Of a stretch of DNA of 64,000 nt, positions 44,781 to 55,695 are shown piece by piece. Each line of letters opens with the position of its first letter. Position 1 is the first letter of the stretch. Source of the DNA: Sediminicola sp. YIK13 (GTDB lineage Bacteria; Bacteroidota; Bacteroidia; Flavobacteriales; Flavobacteriaceae); NCBI RefSeq assembly GCF_001430825.1, contig NZ_CP010535.1, forward strand, positions 1,716,501 to 1,780,500, read 5' to 3'. The translations under genes and the position numbers were made by a program. The notes beneath the pieces were generated by a model, which saw nothing but the letters and a program-made list of their open reading frames with translations, ran no database searches and had not been told where the DNA came from.

Positions 44781-44818
44781 ACAAAAAGGGCGCGAAGATA
44801 TCTTCGCGCCCTTTTTGT
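44781..44818 (-). terminator. 38-bp perfect palindrome, terminator of the DUF6588 gene
   Basis: The sequence is a perfect palindrome from 44781 to 44818 centred on GATATC, with a GGGCGCGAAG core and A5/T5 flanks. As RNA it forms a very stable GC-rich hairpin with a U-tract on either strand. It lies 19 nt past the stop at 44837. Confidence 0.85.
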
Positions 44819-44836
44819 ATGAATACATTTCGTTCT

Positions 44837-45853
44837 CTACCTAAACCCGAAGTTGACACCAACCGCTAGGTTGTTGAATTCAGCAAGGGTATAATCCACG
44901 TTCAACCTAAAGAAGCCCAGTTTCAATTTGGTTCCAATACTAGCTGTAACCCCACTTACTTCCGTTTGGAAAGAAAAAGGATCTGTATAGGTTTGGGATT
45001 GAAAAGGGCCTGACTGCACCCTATAGGTTCCCAAGATATCCGTATTGGATTTTCCTGTCATATACCCTAATCCACCATAAAAATTAATAATGGGAAGTTT
45101 AGTGGATACCACTGCTTGAAATGCCCAAGTATCCATATTGGTGTCTACTTTTTGATTCTCTCCCTGCACCACATTGGTATTGGTAAAATCATAGGTGCCA
45201 CTCAAATGGGTATATCCCACCACGGCAGAAACGGCTATTGGCAATACTTTATCTGCAGGCAAGTGTTTTGTCAGTTCGTGTTGAATCCCAACACCGTATA
45301 AGCCTACGGACACATCTTCGGTTTCTATTTTTGGCAAGAACCTAACCTTAACCTCAGTGCCTTTGATAAGTCCCATACTCACCTGTAAATAAGCGGAAGG
45401 CACAAAATTAACTCCTTCAGCGGCCAATCCGGAAGGAAGATCAAATTCCTCTCTGGTAGTTACCCCTGGGGCAACCTCTCCTTCAACAAAGACCCTTACA
45501 CCCTCAATATCACCTAATGCCGTTGAAACGGTTCTGGAGGTACTCCCATCTACAAATTGTAAATTTTCATAATCGGCGGTGTTCAGTACAAAGGACTGTT
45601 TATCTTCCTTATTCTTAAAAGAGGTCATGTTACCAATGATGGATATTTCAAATCCCAACAATGGTTTGGCATCTGCAGTATTGTACCATCCGTTGGAAAT
45701 ACTGTACAGCGCTCCTTCGGAGACTGGATTTAAATAATCATTCAGAAATTGTTCTGCATCATCTATTCCGGCAGCAAAAATATCATTTGGATTGGACTGT
45801 GCAGAACTGACCATAGCGGTGGTCAAACATAGTAGCAAAAGTATTTTTTTCAT
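44837..45853 (-). CDS. DUF6588 family outer-membrane beta-barrel protein
   Basis: The 338-residue protein has a signal peptide (1-18, SSAQ). A conserved N-terminal segment (DIFAAGIDDAEQFLNDYLNP) is followed by alternating strands with PSAYLQVSMGLIKGTEVKVRF (quoted as PSAYLQVSMGLIKGTEVKV) and a C-terminal LAVGVNFGFR. This matches the DUF6588 family of Bacteroidota, probably small outer-membrane barrels of unknown function. It is monocistronic, bounded by the palindromic terminator and by the divergent small lipoprotein gene's region. Confidence 0.8.
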   Translation of the reverse strand: MKKILLLLCLTTAMVSSAQSNPNDIFAAGIDDAEQFLNDYLNPVSEGALYSISNGWYNTADAKPLLGFEISIIGNMTSFKNKEDKQSFVLNTADYENLQFVDGSTSRTVSTALGDIEGVRVFVEGEVAPGVTTREEFDLPSGLAAEGVNFVPSAYLQVSMGLIKGTEVKVRFLPKIETEDVSVGLYGVGIQHELTKHLPADKVLPIAVSAVVGYTHLSGTYDFTNTNVVQGENQKVDTNMDTWAFQAVVSTKLPIINFYGGLGYMTGKSNTDILGTYRVQSGPFQSQTYTDPFSFQTEVSGVTASIGTKLKLGFFRLNVDYTLAEFNNLAVGVNFGFR

Positions 45854-45948
45854 CTAATTGGGGTTTTTTTTACTTTACATATAACCCAAAAAGATGAAAA
45901 TAATTGTGCTGAAAGTGGTGTTATCAAATAAAAAAGTGACTTAAATCA

Positions 45949-45977
45949 AAAAACTCGCACGGAAGGTGCGAGTTTTT
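45949..45977 (-). terminator. Terminator of gyrB
   Basis: A 12-bp stem (AAAAACTCGCAC / GTGCGAGTTTTT) with a 5-nt loop lies 20 nt past the gyrB stop codon. Confidence 0.85.
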
Positions 45978-45997
45978 ATTGTAAACCTATTTTCTTA

Positions 45998-47956
<1,959 letters not shown>

Positions 47957-47991
47957 TTAATGGTTGTTTCATTGTAATTTTAGCAATCCTA

Positions 47992-47999
47992 CAAATATA
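47992..47999 (-). promoter_or_regulatory. Candidate -7 box of gyrB
   Basis: TATATTTG on the minus strand, 38 nt upstream of the gyrB ATG, matches TANNTTTG. A correctly spaced -33 TTG is not visible. Confidence 0.4.
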
Positions 48000-48176
48000 A
48001 GCAATACCCCTCAGATTACGGTTTTTATACCCCTTATAGCCCTTTAAGTTATCAACAAAAATTGTGGAAAATGTAGGTAACCCTCAAAAATTTGAGAATT
48101 ACGCTTAAAATAGCTTAAAACAGGTCCAAATGGAGAAATTTATACTGTTTCTTTAAATCATAAATAACACAAACAA

Positions 48177-48203
48177 AAGAAGCACCTTTAAAAGGCGCTT
48201 CTT
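48177..48203 (-). terminator. Probable terminator of asnB
   Basis: A stem AAGAAGCACC / GGCGCTTCTT with one A.C mismatch and a 7-nt loop lies 64 nt past the asnB stop. On the minus strand it is followed by TTTTGTTT, a partial U-tract. Confidence 0.5.
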
Positions 48204-48266
48204 AAGGACTAATTATAATTAAAAACTGACTAAAAAACAGCTTGCTAATTCAAACTACTAAAATAG

Positions 48267-49937
48267 TTACTTCTGATAGGCATCGGAATGTACTTTTGCC
48301 ACTGCCCTACCCGAAGGATCGTTCATGTTCTTAAAGGCCTCATCCCACTCCAAAGCCACAGGCGTACTGCATGCCACAGAAGGTACCGATGGCACACATA
48401 ATGCGGCCGCATCGGAAGGGAAATGGGATTCGAAGATTGTTCTGTAATAGAACTCCTCCTTACTGGTTGGCGTCTGCAAAGGAAATCTGTATTTGGCATT
48501 TGCAAATTGCTCATCCGTTATCTCCCTGTTGACCATCTCTTTCAAGGTATCGATCCAGCTATATCCTACCCCATCCGAGAATTGTTCCTTTTGTCTCCAG
48601 GCCACGCTCTCTGGAAGCATGTCCTCAAATGCTTTACGGACCACCCATTTCTCCATGCGTTCCCCATTGATCATCTTATCTTTTGGGTTGATGCGCATGG
48701 CAACATCCATAAACTCTTTATCCAAAAATGGAACCCTGCCTTCAATTCCCCAAGCTGCCAGTGATTTGTTGGCCCTTAGGCAATCGTACATATGCAACTT
48801 GTCTAATTTACGGACTGTTTCCTCATGGAAATCCTTAGGACTTGGTGCCTTATGAAAATACAAGTATCCACCGAAAAGCTCATCTGCTCCTTCTCCCGAT
48901 AGCACCATTTTAATTCCCATGGATTTTATTACCCTAGCCATTAGATACATAGGCGTTGAAGCTCTAATGGTAGTGATATCATAGGTTTCCAGGTTGTAGA
49001 CCACATCCTTAATGGCATCCAGACCTTCCTGGATGGTAAATTTTATTTCGTGATGTATGGTTCCAATATGTTTTGCCACTTTCTGTGCCGCTGCCAAATC
49101 CGGAGATCCTTCCAATCCTACTGAGAAGGAGTGCAATTGTGGCCACCAAGCTTCAGTGGTATCATCGGACTCAATTCTCTTTTGTGAATATCTCTTTGCA
49201 ATGGCAGAAGTAACTGAAGAATCCAACCCGCCAGAAAGCAAAACCCCGTAAGGCACATCAGACATCAACTGCCTGTGGACAGCTGCCTCTAGGGCAACCT
49301 TAATTTCGTCTATACTGGTCTTGTTTTCTTTTACCGCTTCATAATCCATCCAATCCCTGGAATACCAACGTTTCAATTCCCCATCTTTACTGTGCAAGTA
49401 ATGCCCTGGAGGAAAAAGTTCAATTTTTGTACAGGTACCTTCCAAAGCTTTTAATTCAGAAGCCACATAGAACGTTCCGTTTTGGTCCCATCCCATATAC
49501 AGAGGAATAATACCCATATGGTCCCTGGCCACAAAATACTCATCTTTCTCAGCGTCGTAAATTGCAAAACCAAAAATCCCGTTCATCTCATCCAAGAATT
49601 CTGCCCCTTTTTCCTTATAAAGAGCCAAGATAACCTCACAGTCAGATTCGGTCTGAAAATTGTAGGTGCCTTCAAATTGCTTGCGCAGTTCCCTGTGGTT
49701 GTATATTTCACCATTGGCGGCAAGTATTAATTTTTTGTCTTCACTAACCAAGGGTTGTTTTCCGGAAGCCGGATCTACAATAGCCAAACGCTCATGGGCC
49801 AAAATAGCCTTGTCGTCTGAATATATCCCGCTCCAATCTGGACCCCTGTGCCTCACTTTTTTGGACATTTCCAATAATTGAGGTCTTAACACTTCTGTGC
49901 TCTCCTTAACATCAAACGCACAAACTATTCCACACAT
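48267..49937 (-). CDS. asnB: Asparagine synthase (glutamine-hydrolysing), AsnB type
   Basis: The 556-residue enzyme makes asparagine from aspartate, glutamine and ATP. The N-terminal Ntn glutaminase starts MCGIVCAF (catalytic Cys2), with RHRGPDWSG and LAHERLAIVDP. The synthetase domain has the PP-loop LLSGGLDSS near 237 and GEGADELFGGY near 353. The C-terminal GRVPFLDKEFMDVAM is characteristic of AsnB. It stands alone, with an inverted repeat GTTAC-N5-GTAAC 76-90 nt upstream that may be an operator. Confidence 0.97.
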   Translation of the reverse strand: MCGIVCAFDVKESTEVLRPQLLEMSKKVRHRGPDWSGIYSDDKAILAHERLAIVDPASGKQPLVSEDKKLILAANGEIYNHRELRKQFEGTYNFQTESDCEVILALYKEKGAEFLDEMNGIFGFAIYDAEKDEYFVARDHMGIIPLYMGWDQNGTFYVASELKALEGTCTKIELFPPGHYLHSKDGELKRWYSRDWMDYEAVKENKTSIDEIKVALEAAVHRQLMSDVPYGVLLSGGLDSSVTSAIAKRYSQKRIESDDTTEAWWPQLHSFSVGLEGSPDLAAAQKVAKHIGTIHHEIKFTIQEGLDAIKDVVYNLETYDITTIRASTPMYLMARVIKSMGIKMVLSGEGADELFGGYLYFHKAPSPKDFHEETVRKLDKLHMYDCLRANKSLAAWGIEGRVPFLDKEFMDVAMRINPKDKMINGERMEKWVVRKAFEDMLPESVAWRQKEQFSDGVGYSWIDTLKEMVNREITDEQFANAKYRFPLQTPTSKEEFYYRTIFESHFPSDAAALCVPSVPSVACSTPVALEWDEAFKNMNDPSGRAVAKVHSDAYQK

Positions 49938-50012
49938 AACAATGAATTTATATCAATTATAAAGCAAAGATGCACTTAATGTTTCATTCGTAAAACACAA
50001 AATACAATATAG

Positions 50013-50027
50013 GTTACAATATGTAAC
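50013..50027. promoter_or_regulatory. Inverted repeat GTTAC-N5-GTAAC between asnB and the DUF2911 gene
   Basis: A perfect 5-5-5 inverted repeat in AT-rich DNA lies 76-90 nt upstream of asnB and about 150 nt upstream of the DUF2911 gene. Its dyad form suits a dimeric regulator such as an Lrp/AsnC-family protein. No such gene is in the window. Confidence 0.3.
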
Positions 50028-50177
50028 AATATATAATAATTAACAATACATATATAACCAACCAAGACTAAACTGGCTTTTAATAAGAACATTTTGTAAG
50101 TTCATGAAACTTTTCCGACATTTATAAGCGCAAACAATGGATACTCCATTTACGTTATAACTAACATATTTTCAACA

Positions 50178-50717
50178 ATGAAAAAATTAATCACACTAGC
50201 CGTTATTGCATTAGCTTTTACTTTCACTTCAGCTACTGCACAAAAGTTCAGTGGCATGGACAAGAGTCCAGCTGACATCGCAGCGTACCCATCGAGCTAC
50301 AAAATCGCAGATAAATATGCCAAAATTGTATACAGCAGACCTCAGCTAAATGGGCGATCTTTATCAGAATTGGCCCCAGCAGGTAAAGTATGGAGAACAG
50401 GCGCAAATGAATCAGCAGAACTTACATTATACACAACAGTTAAAATTGGTGATAAAATGGTTTCTCCTGGTACTTATTCTTTGTTCACAATTCCAGGAGC
50501 AGATAATTGGACAGTGATCATAAACAGTAAATTGAACCAATGGGGTGCTTATTCTTACGATGAAAGTGCAGATGTTGCCAGAGTTATGGGCAAGGTCAGT
50601 AAAGGCGCGGAATCTTTGGAAGCCTTCTCTATTACGTTTGATGAAGACAATAACGGTAATTTGGTAATGGGCTGGGGCACCACTAGAGTAACGGTTCCTT
50701 TCAGCGTACCTATGTAA
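50178..50717 (+). CDS. DUF2911 family secreted protein
   Basis: The 179-residue protein has a signal peptide (1-21, TATAQ). The DUF2911 core follows: KIVYSRPQLNGRSLSELAP (quoted as VYSRPQLNGR), VWRTGANESAELTL, SPGTYSLFTIPGADNWTVI and QWGAYSYDE. The family is widespread in Bacteroidota and predicted periplasmic; its function is unknown. It is monocistronic with a weak hairpin at 50739-50766. Confidence 0.88.
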   Translation: MKKLITLAVIALAFTFTSATAQKFSGMDKSPADIAAYPSSYKIADKYAKIVYSRPQLNGRSLSELAPAGKVWRTGANESAELTLYTTVKIGDKMVSPGTYSLFTIPGADNWTVIINSKLNQWGAYSYDESADVARVMGKVSKGAESLEAFSITFDEDNNGNLVMGWGTTRVTVPFSVPM

Positions 50718-50738
50718 TCATCACAAAATACAATATTT

Positions 50739-50766
50739 AAAAACCGGGGCATTTGCTTCGGTTTTT
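50739..50766 (+). terminator. Terminator of the DUF2911 gene
   Basis: An 8-bp stem (AAAAACCG / CGGTTTTT) with a 12-nt loop is followed by more T's to 50769. It lies 21 nt past the stop. Confidence 0.6.
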
Positions 50767-50854
50767 TTTATTGATAAACCATCGCCATTAAAATACCTTT
50801 CAATATTACCTTATAAATTAGAAGCTCCACACCATAAGTAATTAACTTTGACCT

Positions 50855-53101
50855 ATGCTAAAAGACTACCTAAAATGGGCTTGGCTATTTCTTAAAAGCT
50901 CCAACTTTTATAGAGGGATTCTTTTAACAGTGGCTGTGCTCATCCCCTTGATCAGTTTTGATATTGCCGGACATTTGGCCTACGGCATATCCATTGCCAT
51001 GGGTGTTTTTCTCAATGCCCCCAGTAATACTCCTGGAACTTTTAAAAGAAAGAATATCAGCACGCTTTTGAGTATTGGCCTCACCATGCTTGTCACATTG
51101 ATCATTAATTACTCCAAGGTTCATTTTGTAGTCCTAATCGCGGCCTTGCTTTTTGTTTCCTTTTTTGTTTCCTTGATCGCCGCTTACGGGTTTAGGGGTT
51201 CATTAATTGCCTTCGCAGGACTCTTAGCAATGACTTTGGCCCTTGCCAGGGACATTTCTGAATTTGGCATTTGGCTGCATGTTGGCCTTATTGGTGTTGG
51301 TGGACTTTGGTTCCTGATCATGTCTTGGGCATTCCAATGGTTATCCCCTAAAAAAGATGAAGATCAATTATTATCCGAGACCTTATATCTCACCGGAAGC
51401 TATCTGAAAGTTAGGGGGAAATTATTGACCAAAAGGACCAAGAGGGAAAAATTACTTGGTGAGATACTTCACCTTCAGACCCAATTGACCGAAAAACACG
51501 AAACCCTTAGAGAACTGCTCCTGAGTGAACGGAAAAAAATTGGTCGTTCTGGTTTTGACGAAAAAAGAGTGCTTATCCTAATAACCTTGGTAGATATCCT
51601 GGAACTGGCACTAGCAAACACCTTGAATTACAACCAAATTGATGATCTTTTTGGAGACCAACACCATTTGCTTCCCTTTAGGAAATTGAATATAACCATG
51701 GGCAACCATTTACAGGTACTTTCGGAAATCCTAGTGCGCAATAAAAAAATACAGAGCAAGGATGAACTTTTGGAAGCTATTGAAAAGGCCCAAAATGCCA
51801 TACGGGATTATCTATCTGAAGTGCCCTTGCCAAAAGGTCGTGAGGGTGCCATTATCCTTAGAAATTTATTGGATTACCAAGAGCAGCAAATTGAAAAGGT
51901 TCGCTCTATAAGAAGAGTCATGGCGAATGTTGGCAAGGCCAATAAAATAGCCCTCAAAAGAAAGGATGCCCATCAATTTATAACTACCCAGGAATACAGC
52001 TTGAACATCCTTTTACAAAATTTAAGTATAAATTCTCCCATCTGTAGGCATGCCCTTAGGCTGACCATTGCCGTTGGAGTTGGATTTTTATTAGGGACCT
52101 TGCTGGGAATCAGAAATCCATATTGGATCGTACTTACCTTGATCGTGCTAATGCGACCAAGTTATGGTCTTACCAAGTCGCGTGCCAAGGAGCGTATCAT
52201 CGGCACCCTGATCGGAGCAGCAGTAGCAGTTTTGATCATCTTGGTGACCAGTAACACCATGGTTTATCAAATACTGGCGGTGATCTCTTTAACCCTGGCA
52301 TTTTCACTCATCGTACAGAGCTACCGTTCAGCCGCCGCATTTATAACCCTTTTCATCATCTTTGTCTATGCCCTCATCAATCCAAATAGTTTCCAGGTGG
52401 TCCAATATAGGATTTTGGATACGGCAATAGGCGCAGGCTTGGCTGTTATTGCAAATTATACCCTATGGCCTACCTGGGAGTTTATGAACATCGATGGTTT
52501 TATAAAGGCAATGATCAAAAAGAACAAATCATATTTGTTGGCGATCCAAAGGCTTTACCACTCCAAAGAAATTACGGAACTAGATTATAAAATGCCCAGA
52601 AAGGAAGCATTTTTAGCGATAAGCAATTTAAATGCAGCCTTCCAACGTATGACACAGGACCCAAAATCGAAACAAAAAGAAATGGGACTTACCTACGACA
52701 TAGTGACCTTGAACAACACCTTTCTATCTGCTCTGGCCTCCTTGGGAAGTTTTATACAAAATCATAAAACCACCGAACCCAGTATACATTTTGATGCCTT
52801 TATCGCCAATATCCATAATAATTTGGAAGAGACGGAAGCCTTATTGGATAAAGAAAAAAAACCTGAACTATTGGATCATATTGATATGGAAACCGCCAAA
52901 AAAGAGCTTCAAGATTCTTATAATGCCCTAGTTAAAGAACGCAATGCGCAAGTACTGGCCGGCGTGACCGTTATTGATCAAGAAATGAAGGTATTATTAC
53001 AAGAGGCCCATTTAATCTCCAATCAATTGATATGGCTCAAAAGCCTCTCAGAAGATTTAAAAAAGAATACCGCTAAATACGAAACTGTATTTAGCGGGTG
53101 A
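50855..53101 (+). CDS. FUSC/YccS-like integral membrane protein
   Basis: The 748-residue protein has two membrane blocks (about 18-160 and about 395-540), each of about six helices. They are separated by a long cytoplasmic coiled region (about 175-385) and followed by a second soluble tail (about 545-748). This is the FUSC/YccS/aromatic acid exporter (AaeB-like) architecture; the second block has ILVLMRPSYGLTKSRAKERI-type sequence (LMRPSYGLTKSRAKER) and GTLIGAAVAVLII. The transported substrate is unknown. It overlaps nothing; its stop is 23 nt from the convergent amidohydrolase stop. Confidence 0.85.
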   Translation: MLKDYLKWAWLFLKSSNFYRGILLTVAVLIPLISFDIAGHLAYGISIAMGVFLNAPSNTPGTFKRKNISTLLSIGLTMLVTLIINYSKVHFVVLIAALLFVSFFVSLIAAYGFRGSLIAFAGLLAMTLALARDISEFGIWLHVGLIGVGGLWFLIMSWAFQWLSPKKDEDQLLSETLYLTGSYLKVRGKLLTKRTKREKLLGEILHLQTQLTEKHETLRELLLSERKKIGRSGFDEKRVLILITLVDILELALANTLNYNQIDDLFGDQHHLLPFRKLNITMGNHLQVLSEILVRNKKIQSKDELLEAIEKAQNAIRDYLSEVPLPKGREGAIILRNLLDYQEQQIEKVRSIRRVMANVGKANKIALKRKDAHQFITTQEYSLNILLQNLSINSPICRHALRLTIAVGVGFLLGTLLGIRNPYWIVLTLIVLMRPSYGLTKSRAKERIIGTLIGAAVAVLIILVTSNTMVYQILAVISLTLAFSLIVQSYRSAAAFITLFIIFVYALINPNSFQVVQYRILDTAIGAGLAVIANYTLWPTWEFMNIDGFIKAMIKKNKSYLLAIQRLYHSKEITELDYKMPRKEAFLAISNLNAAFQRMTQDPKSKQKEMGLTYDIVTLNNTFLSALASLGSFIQNHKTTEPSIHFDAFIANIHNNLEETEALLDKEKKPELLDHIDMETAKKELQDSYNALVKERNAQVLAGVTVIDQEMKVLLQEAHLISNQLIWLKSLSEDLKKNTAKYETVFSG

Positions 53102-53124
53102 TCCTCTTATTATTGGTTGACTTT

Positions 53125-54744
53125 TTAGTTGACTTTTTTGCCGTCTATAAATACTTGCTCGGCGCTTAAATTTGGAATACTATTCTTGCGAACGGTCATG
53201 ATATCATCATTTAAAATGACAAAATCGGCCATTTTACCAACTTCGATACTTCCTTTTTCGTTCTCCTCAAAATTTGAATAGGCCGCCCAAATGGTCATCC
53301 CTTTTAAGGCTTCCCTTCTGGACAGGGCATCTTTCATCTGGAATCCTCCTTCAGGATAGTTATCGGTATCCATTCTTGCCACTGCCGCATAAAAGGTTAG
53401 GAAAGGACTCACTTGCTCCACGGGAAAATCTGTTCCCAATGCCACCTTCCCGGCGCGATTTAATAATTCTTTAAAAGCATAGGCGCCTTTTACACGTTCT
53501 TTCCCCAATCTATCAGCGGCCCAATACATATCACTTGTAGCATGGGTTGGTTGAATGGAAGGAATAATTCCCAATTCAAAATAATCAAAATCTTCCGGGG
53601 CAATCACTTGCGCATGCTCTATTTTCCATCGTCTGTCCTCTTTACCTTTCAATGCCTCGGCATACGCCTTTAAGACAACTACGTTTGCCGAATCCCCAAT
53701 AGCATGGGTGTTCATTTGATAGTCTGTAGCTGCGATCCTATCCACTAGGGCCTGTATATCGGCTACTGAGGTAACCATGGCACCAAAATGTCCGGGCTTA
53801 TCGGAATAGGCTTCCTTCAAAGCTGCCCCTCTGGAACCTAAGGCCCCATCACCGTATACTTTTATAGATCTTACATTAAGCTTTTCGGTCTTAACAATGC
53901 CCTTATTTAAATAATAATCAAGATTTTCGGGGGTATTGCTCACCATGGCATAGACCCTAATGGAAAGGTCATCTGCCTGCTGCAGACTATCTATCAGCTC
54001 AATAGTGCTTCGGTCCAGACCGGCATCATTGACTGTGGTAAGTCCATAGCTAAGGCTGATACGTTCGGCATCTTTGAGTGCCTGTATTTGGGTTGCCCTG
54101 TTCGGCTTAGGAACCACGGCATCTATCATTCCCATGGGATTATCTACCAATATCCCTGTGATCTGGCCATTCTCTTTTACAATCTCTCCGCCACTAACAT
54201 TTGTATTGGAAGTGATCCCTGCCATATCCAAGGCTTTTTGATTTACCAAATATGCATGACCGTCTACACGTTCCAAGGCCACGGGTGTATTTGGAAATAG
54301 CGCATCCAATCCTGTTTTTGTTGGGAATTCCTTCACTTCCCAATCATTCTGGTCCCATCCCCTACCTCTTATAAAATCCACAGGGTTTTTGGATTGAAAC
54401 TCCTGGACCCTATCCAGTACTTCCTGATAGCTTTTGGTCCCCACCAAATCCACAATTTGCTGGTTGAGCCCTAGTCCATAAAAATGACAATGGGCATCAA
54501 TCAAACCAGGGATTATGGTCTTACCACCAGCTGTAATGGTTTTTAATGAAGTATATTTATTATTGATTTCGTCCGAAGTACCCACGGCCACAAATTTTCC
54601 ATCCTTGACAGCGAAGGCACTTGCTTTTTCAAAAGTATCATTGACCGTATAAATATGTGCATCCTGAACAATTAGGTCAACGGTTATTTTGTTTGGTGCA
54701 CAACTGGCCAAAGAGATGGCCACAAGAAGTAGAAGTTTTTTCAT
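53125..54744 (-). CDS. Amidohydrolase family lipoprotein (YtcJ-like, Amidohydro_3)
   Basis: The 539-residue protein has a lipoprotein signal with Cys15 (LASCAPNK). The metal-dependent hydrolase domain has IPGLIDAHCHFYGLG (first HxH), RGWDQNDW, KVYGDGALGSRGAAL, QMNTHAIGDSA, KIEHAQVI and LGTDFPVE as expected for the YtcJ/Amidohydro_3 branch. The reaction is unknown; relatives hydrolyse N-substituted amides or formamides. The upstream neighbour on the same strand (54887-55102) is separated by its own terminator. Confidence 0.88.
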   Translation of the reverse strand: MKKLLLLVAISLASCAPNKITVDLIVQDAHIYTVNDTFEKASAFAVKDGKFVAVGTSDEINNKYTSLKTITAGGKTIIPGLIDAHCHFYGLGLNQQIVDLVGTKSYQEVLDRVQEFQSKNPVDFIRGRGWDQNDWEVKEFPTKTGLDALFPNTPVALERVDGHAYLVNQKALDMAGITSNTNVSGGEIVKENGQITGILVDNPMGMIDAVVPKPNRATQIQALKDAERISLSYGLTTVNDAGLDRSTIELIDSLQQADDLSIRVYAMVSNTPENLDYYLNKGIVKTEKLNVRSIKVYGDGALGSRGAALKEAYSDKPGHFGAMVTSVADIQALVDRIAATDYQMNTHAIGDSANVVVLKAYAEALKGKEDRRWKIEHAQVIAPEDFDYFELGIIPSIQPTHATSDMYWAADRLGKERVKGAYAFKELLNRAGKVALGTDFPVEQVSPFLTFYAAVARMDTDNYPEGGFQMKDALSRREALKGMTIWAAYSNFEENEKGSIEVGKMADFVILNDDIMTVRKNSIPNLSAEQVFIDGKKVN

Positions 54745-54820
54745 GGAATTTAAATTGATTTTACCAAAAATAATGAATTACGACCAGCACACTGTCAATT
54801 CACAATGTTTTAGCAAAAAA

Positions 54821-54855
54821 AAATGTCCATCGCATTGATATTGCGATGGACATTT
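54821..54855 (-). terminator. Terminator of the small membrane protein gene
   Basis: A 14-bp perfect stem (AAATGTCCATCGCA / TGCGATGGACATTT) with a 7-nt loop is followed on the minus strand by a U-tract (A-run 54815-54823). It lies 32 nt past the stop at 54887. Confidence 0.9.
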
Positions 54856-54886
54856 AAAACTAAAATGGAACTTTTTAAATTCTCAA

Positions 54887-55102
54887 TTAAGACTTTTTTT
54901 TACTTAGCGTAAGAAATGCTCCCCCAATGAGTAAAGCTACACCTAGAATAGGCGACCATTGTACTGGATGCTTTGTTTTTTGGCTAATTTCAATAGGACC
55001 GAGATCCACTACTTTTTCTTTGGTCACAAAATTAAATCCGGTGTATACCATCATCAAAATTCCTAGGACGATCAATACCATCCCGATAGTTTTTTTTTGC
55101 AT
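54887..55102 (-). CDS. Small two-helix membrane protein, function unknown
   Basis: The 71-residue protein has two TM helices (about 5-26 and 50-66) around a short polar loop (TKEKVVDLGPIEISQ) and a Lys-rich tail. The sequence GPIEISQKTKHPVQWSPILG recurs in small hypothetical membrane proteins of the phylum. Such proteins often respond to stress, but nothing here shows it. It is 55 nt downstream of the next gene (55158-55478) on the same strand. Confidence 0.75.
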   Translation of the reverse strand: MQKKTIGMVLIVLGILMMVYTGFNFVTKEKVVDLGPIEISQKTKHPVQWSPILGVALLIGGAFLTLSKKKS

Positions 55103-55157
55103 GTTAAAGATTTATCAGTTTTAATAAATTAGATAAAAAATTACTTTGAACCAAGGC

Positions 55158-55478
55158 TTAAAGCAAAAGGATTAAAAGAAGAATAATGATGATTACAGCA
55201 CCAACGGAAAGATAAACTCCACCATTCATGGATTTTAGTTCTGCTTTTGTTTCACGAACTTCTATGCGCAACGCCTTTTTTTCCAAACGTGATAAGTCTG
55301 ATTTGTCCATGGCTTTGATCTCATCCAATCTGGCCAAAAGGGTCTTAGCCAAGGCCGCATTATCAGCAGTGGTAGTAGACATTAATTCTGTTGCTGGTTC
55401 ATTTACAGCCATCGCATTTGAGGGGATTAATGATAACATAGTAAAAGCCATCATCAAATAAATAGAATATTTTTTCAT
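55158..55478 (-). CDS. Small secreted/membrane protein with C-terminal TM, function unknown
   Basis: The start is taken at ATG 55478, giving MKKYSIYLMMAFTMLSL and a normal signal peptide cleaved near NAMA. A frame extension to 55559 has no signal-peptide logic. The 106-residue product has a helical middle with ALAKTLLARLDEIKAMDKSDL and RLEKKALRIEVRETKAELKS (each partly quoted) and a C-terminal hydrophobic helix (VGAVIIIILLLILLL). Similar small proteins are common in Flavobacteriaceae without known function. No family name was recognised. Confidence 0.7.
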   Translation of the reverse strand: MKKYSIYLMMAFTMLSLIPSNAMAVNEPATELMSTTTADNAALAKTLLARLDEIKAMDKSDLSRLEKKALRIEVRETKAELKSMNGGVYLSVGAVIIIILLLILLL

Positions 55479-55695
55479 AGGGTTTGGTTTAGGCCTTTCG
55501 TTTTTTTTAGGCACCATTAAAATTGGACTATTTTTTAATATGATGTTAACTATAAACAATAAATTATTAACTCAAAGTTTAAACCATAAGTTATTAATTT
55601 TAGCGCTTTAGAGCATTTACACAATTCAGTATTTCCAATTTCTAAAGACCTCATATAAATCAGTTAACCAAAAGAGGCTAAGATGCTTATCTCAA

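Larger units (their letters stand above)
44431..44836. other. Intergenic region (406 nt) with two terminators
   Basis: It holds the terminator of the small lipoprotein gene (44450-44483) and the 38-bp palindromic terminator of the DUF6588 gene (44781-44818). The roughly 290 nt between them has no open frame of note, no tRNA and no recognised repeat. Confidence 0.5.

Noticed and set aside
50843-50850. TAACTTTG as promoter of the FUSC-type gene
   Set aside because: It matches TANNTTTG but lies only 4 nt before the ATG, which would leave no leader, and no -33 TTG is present.
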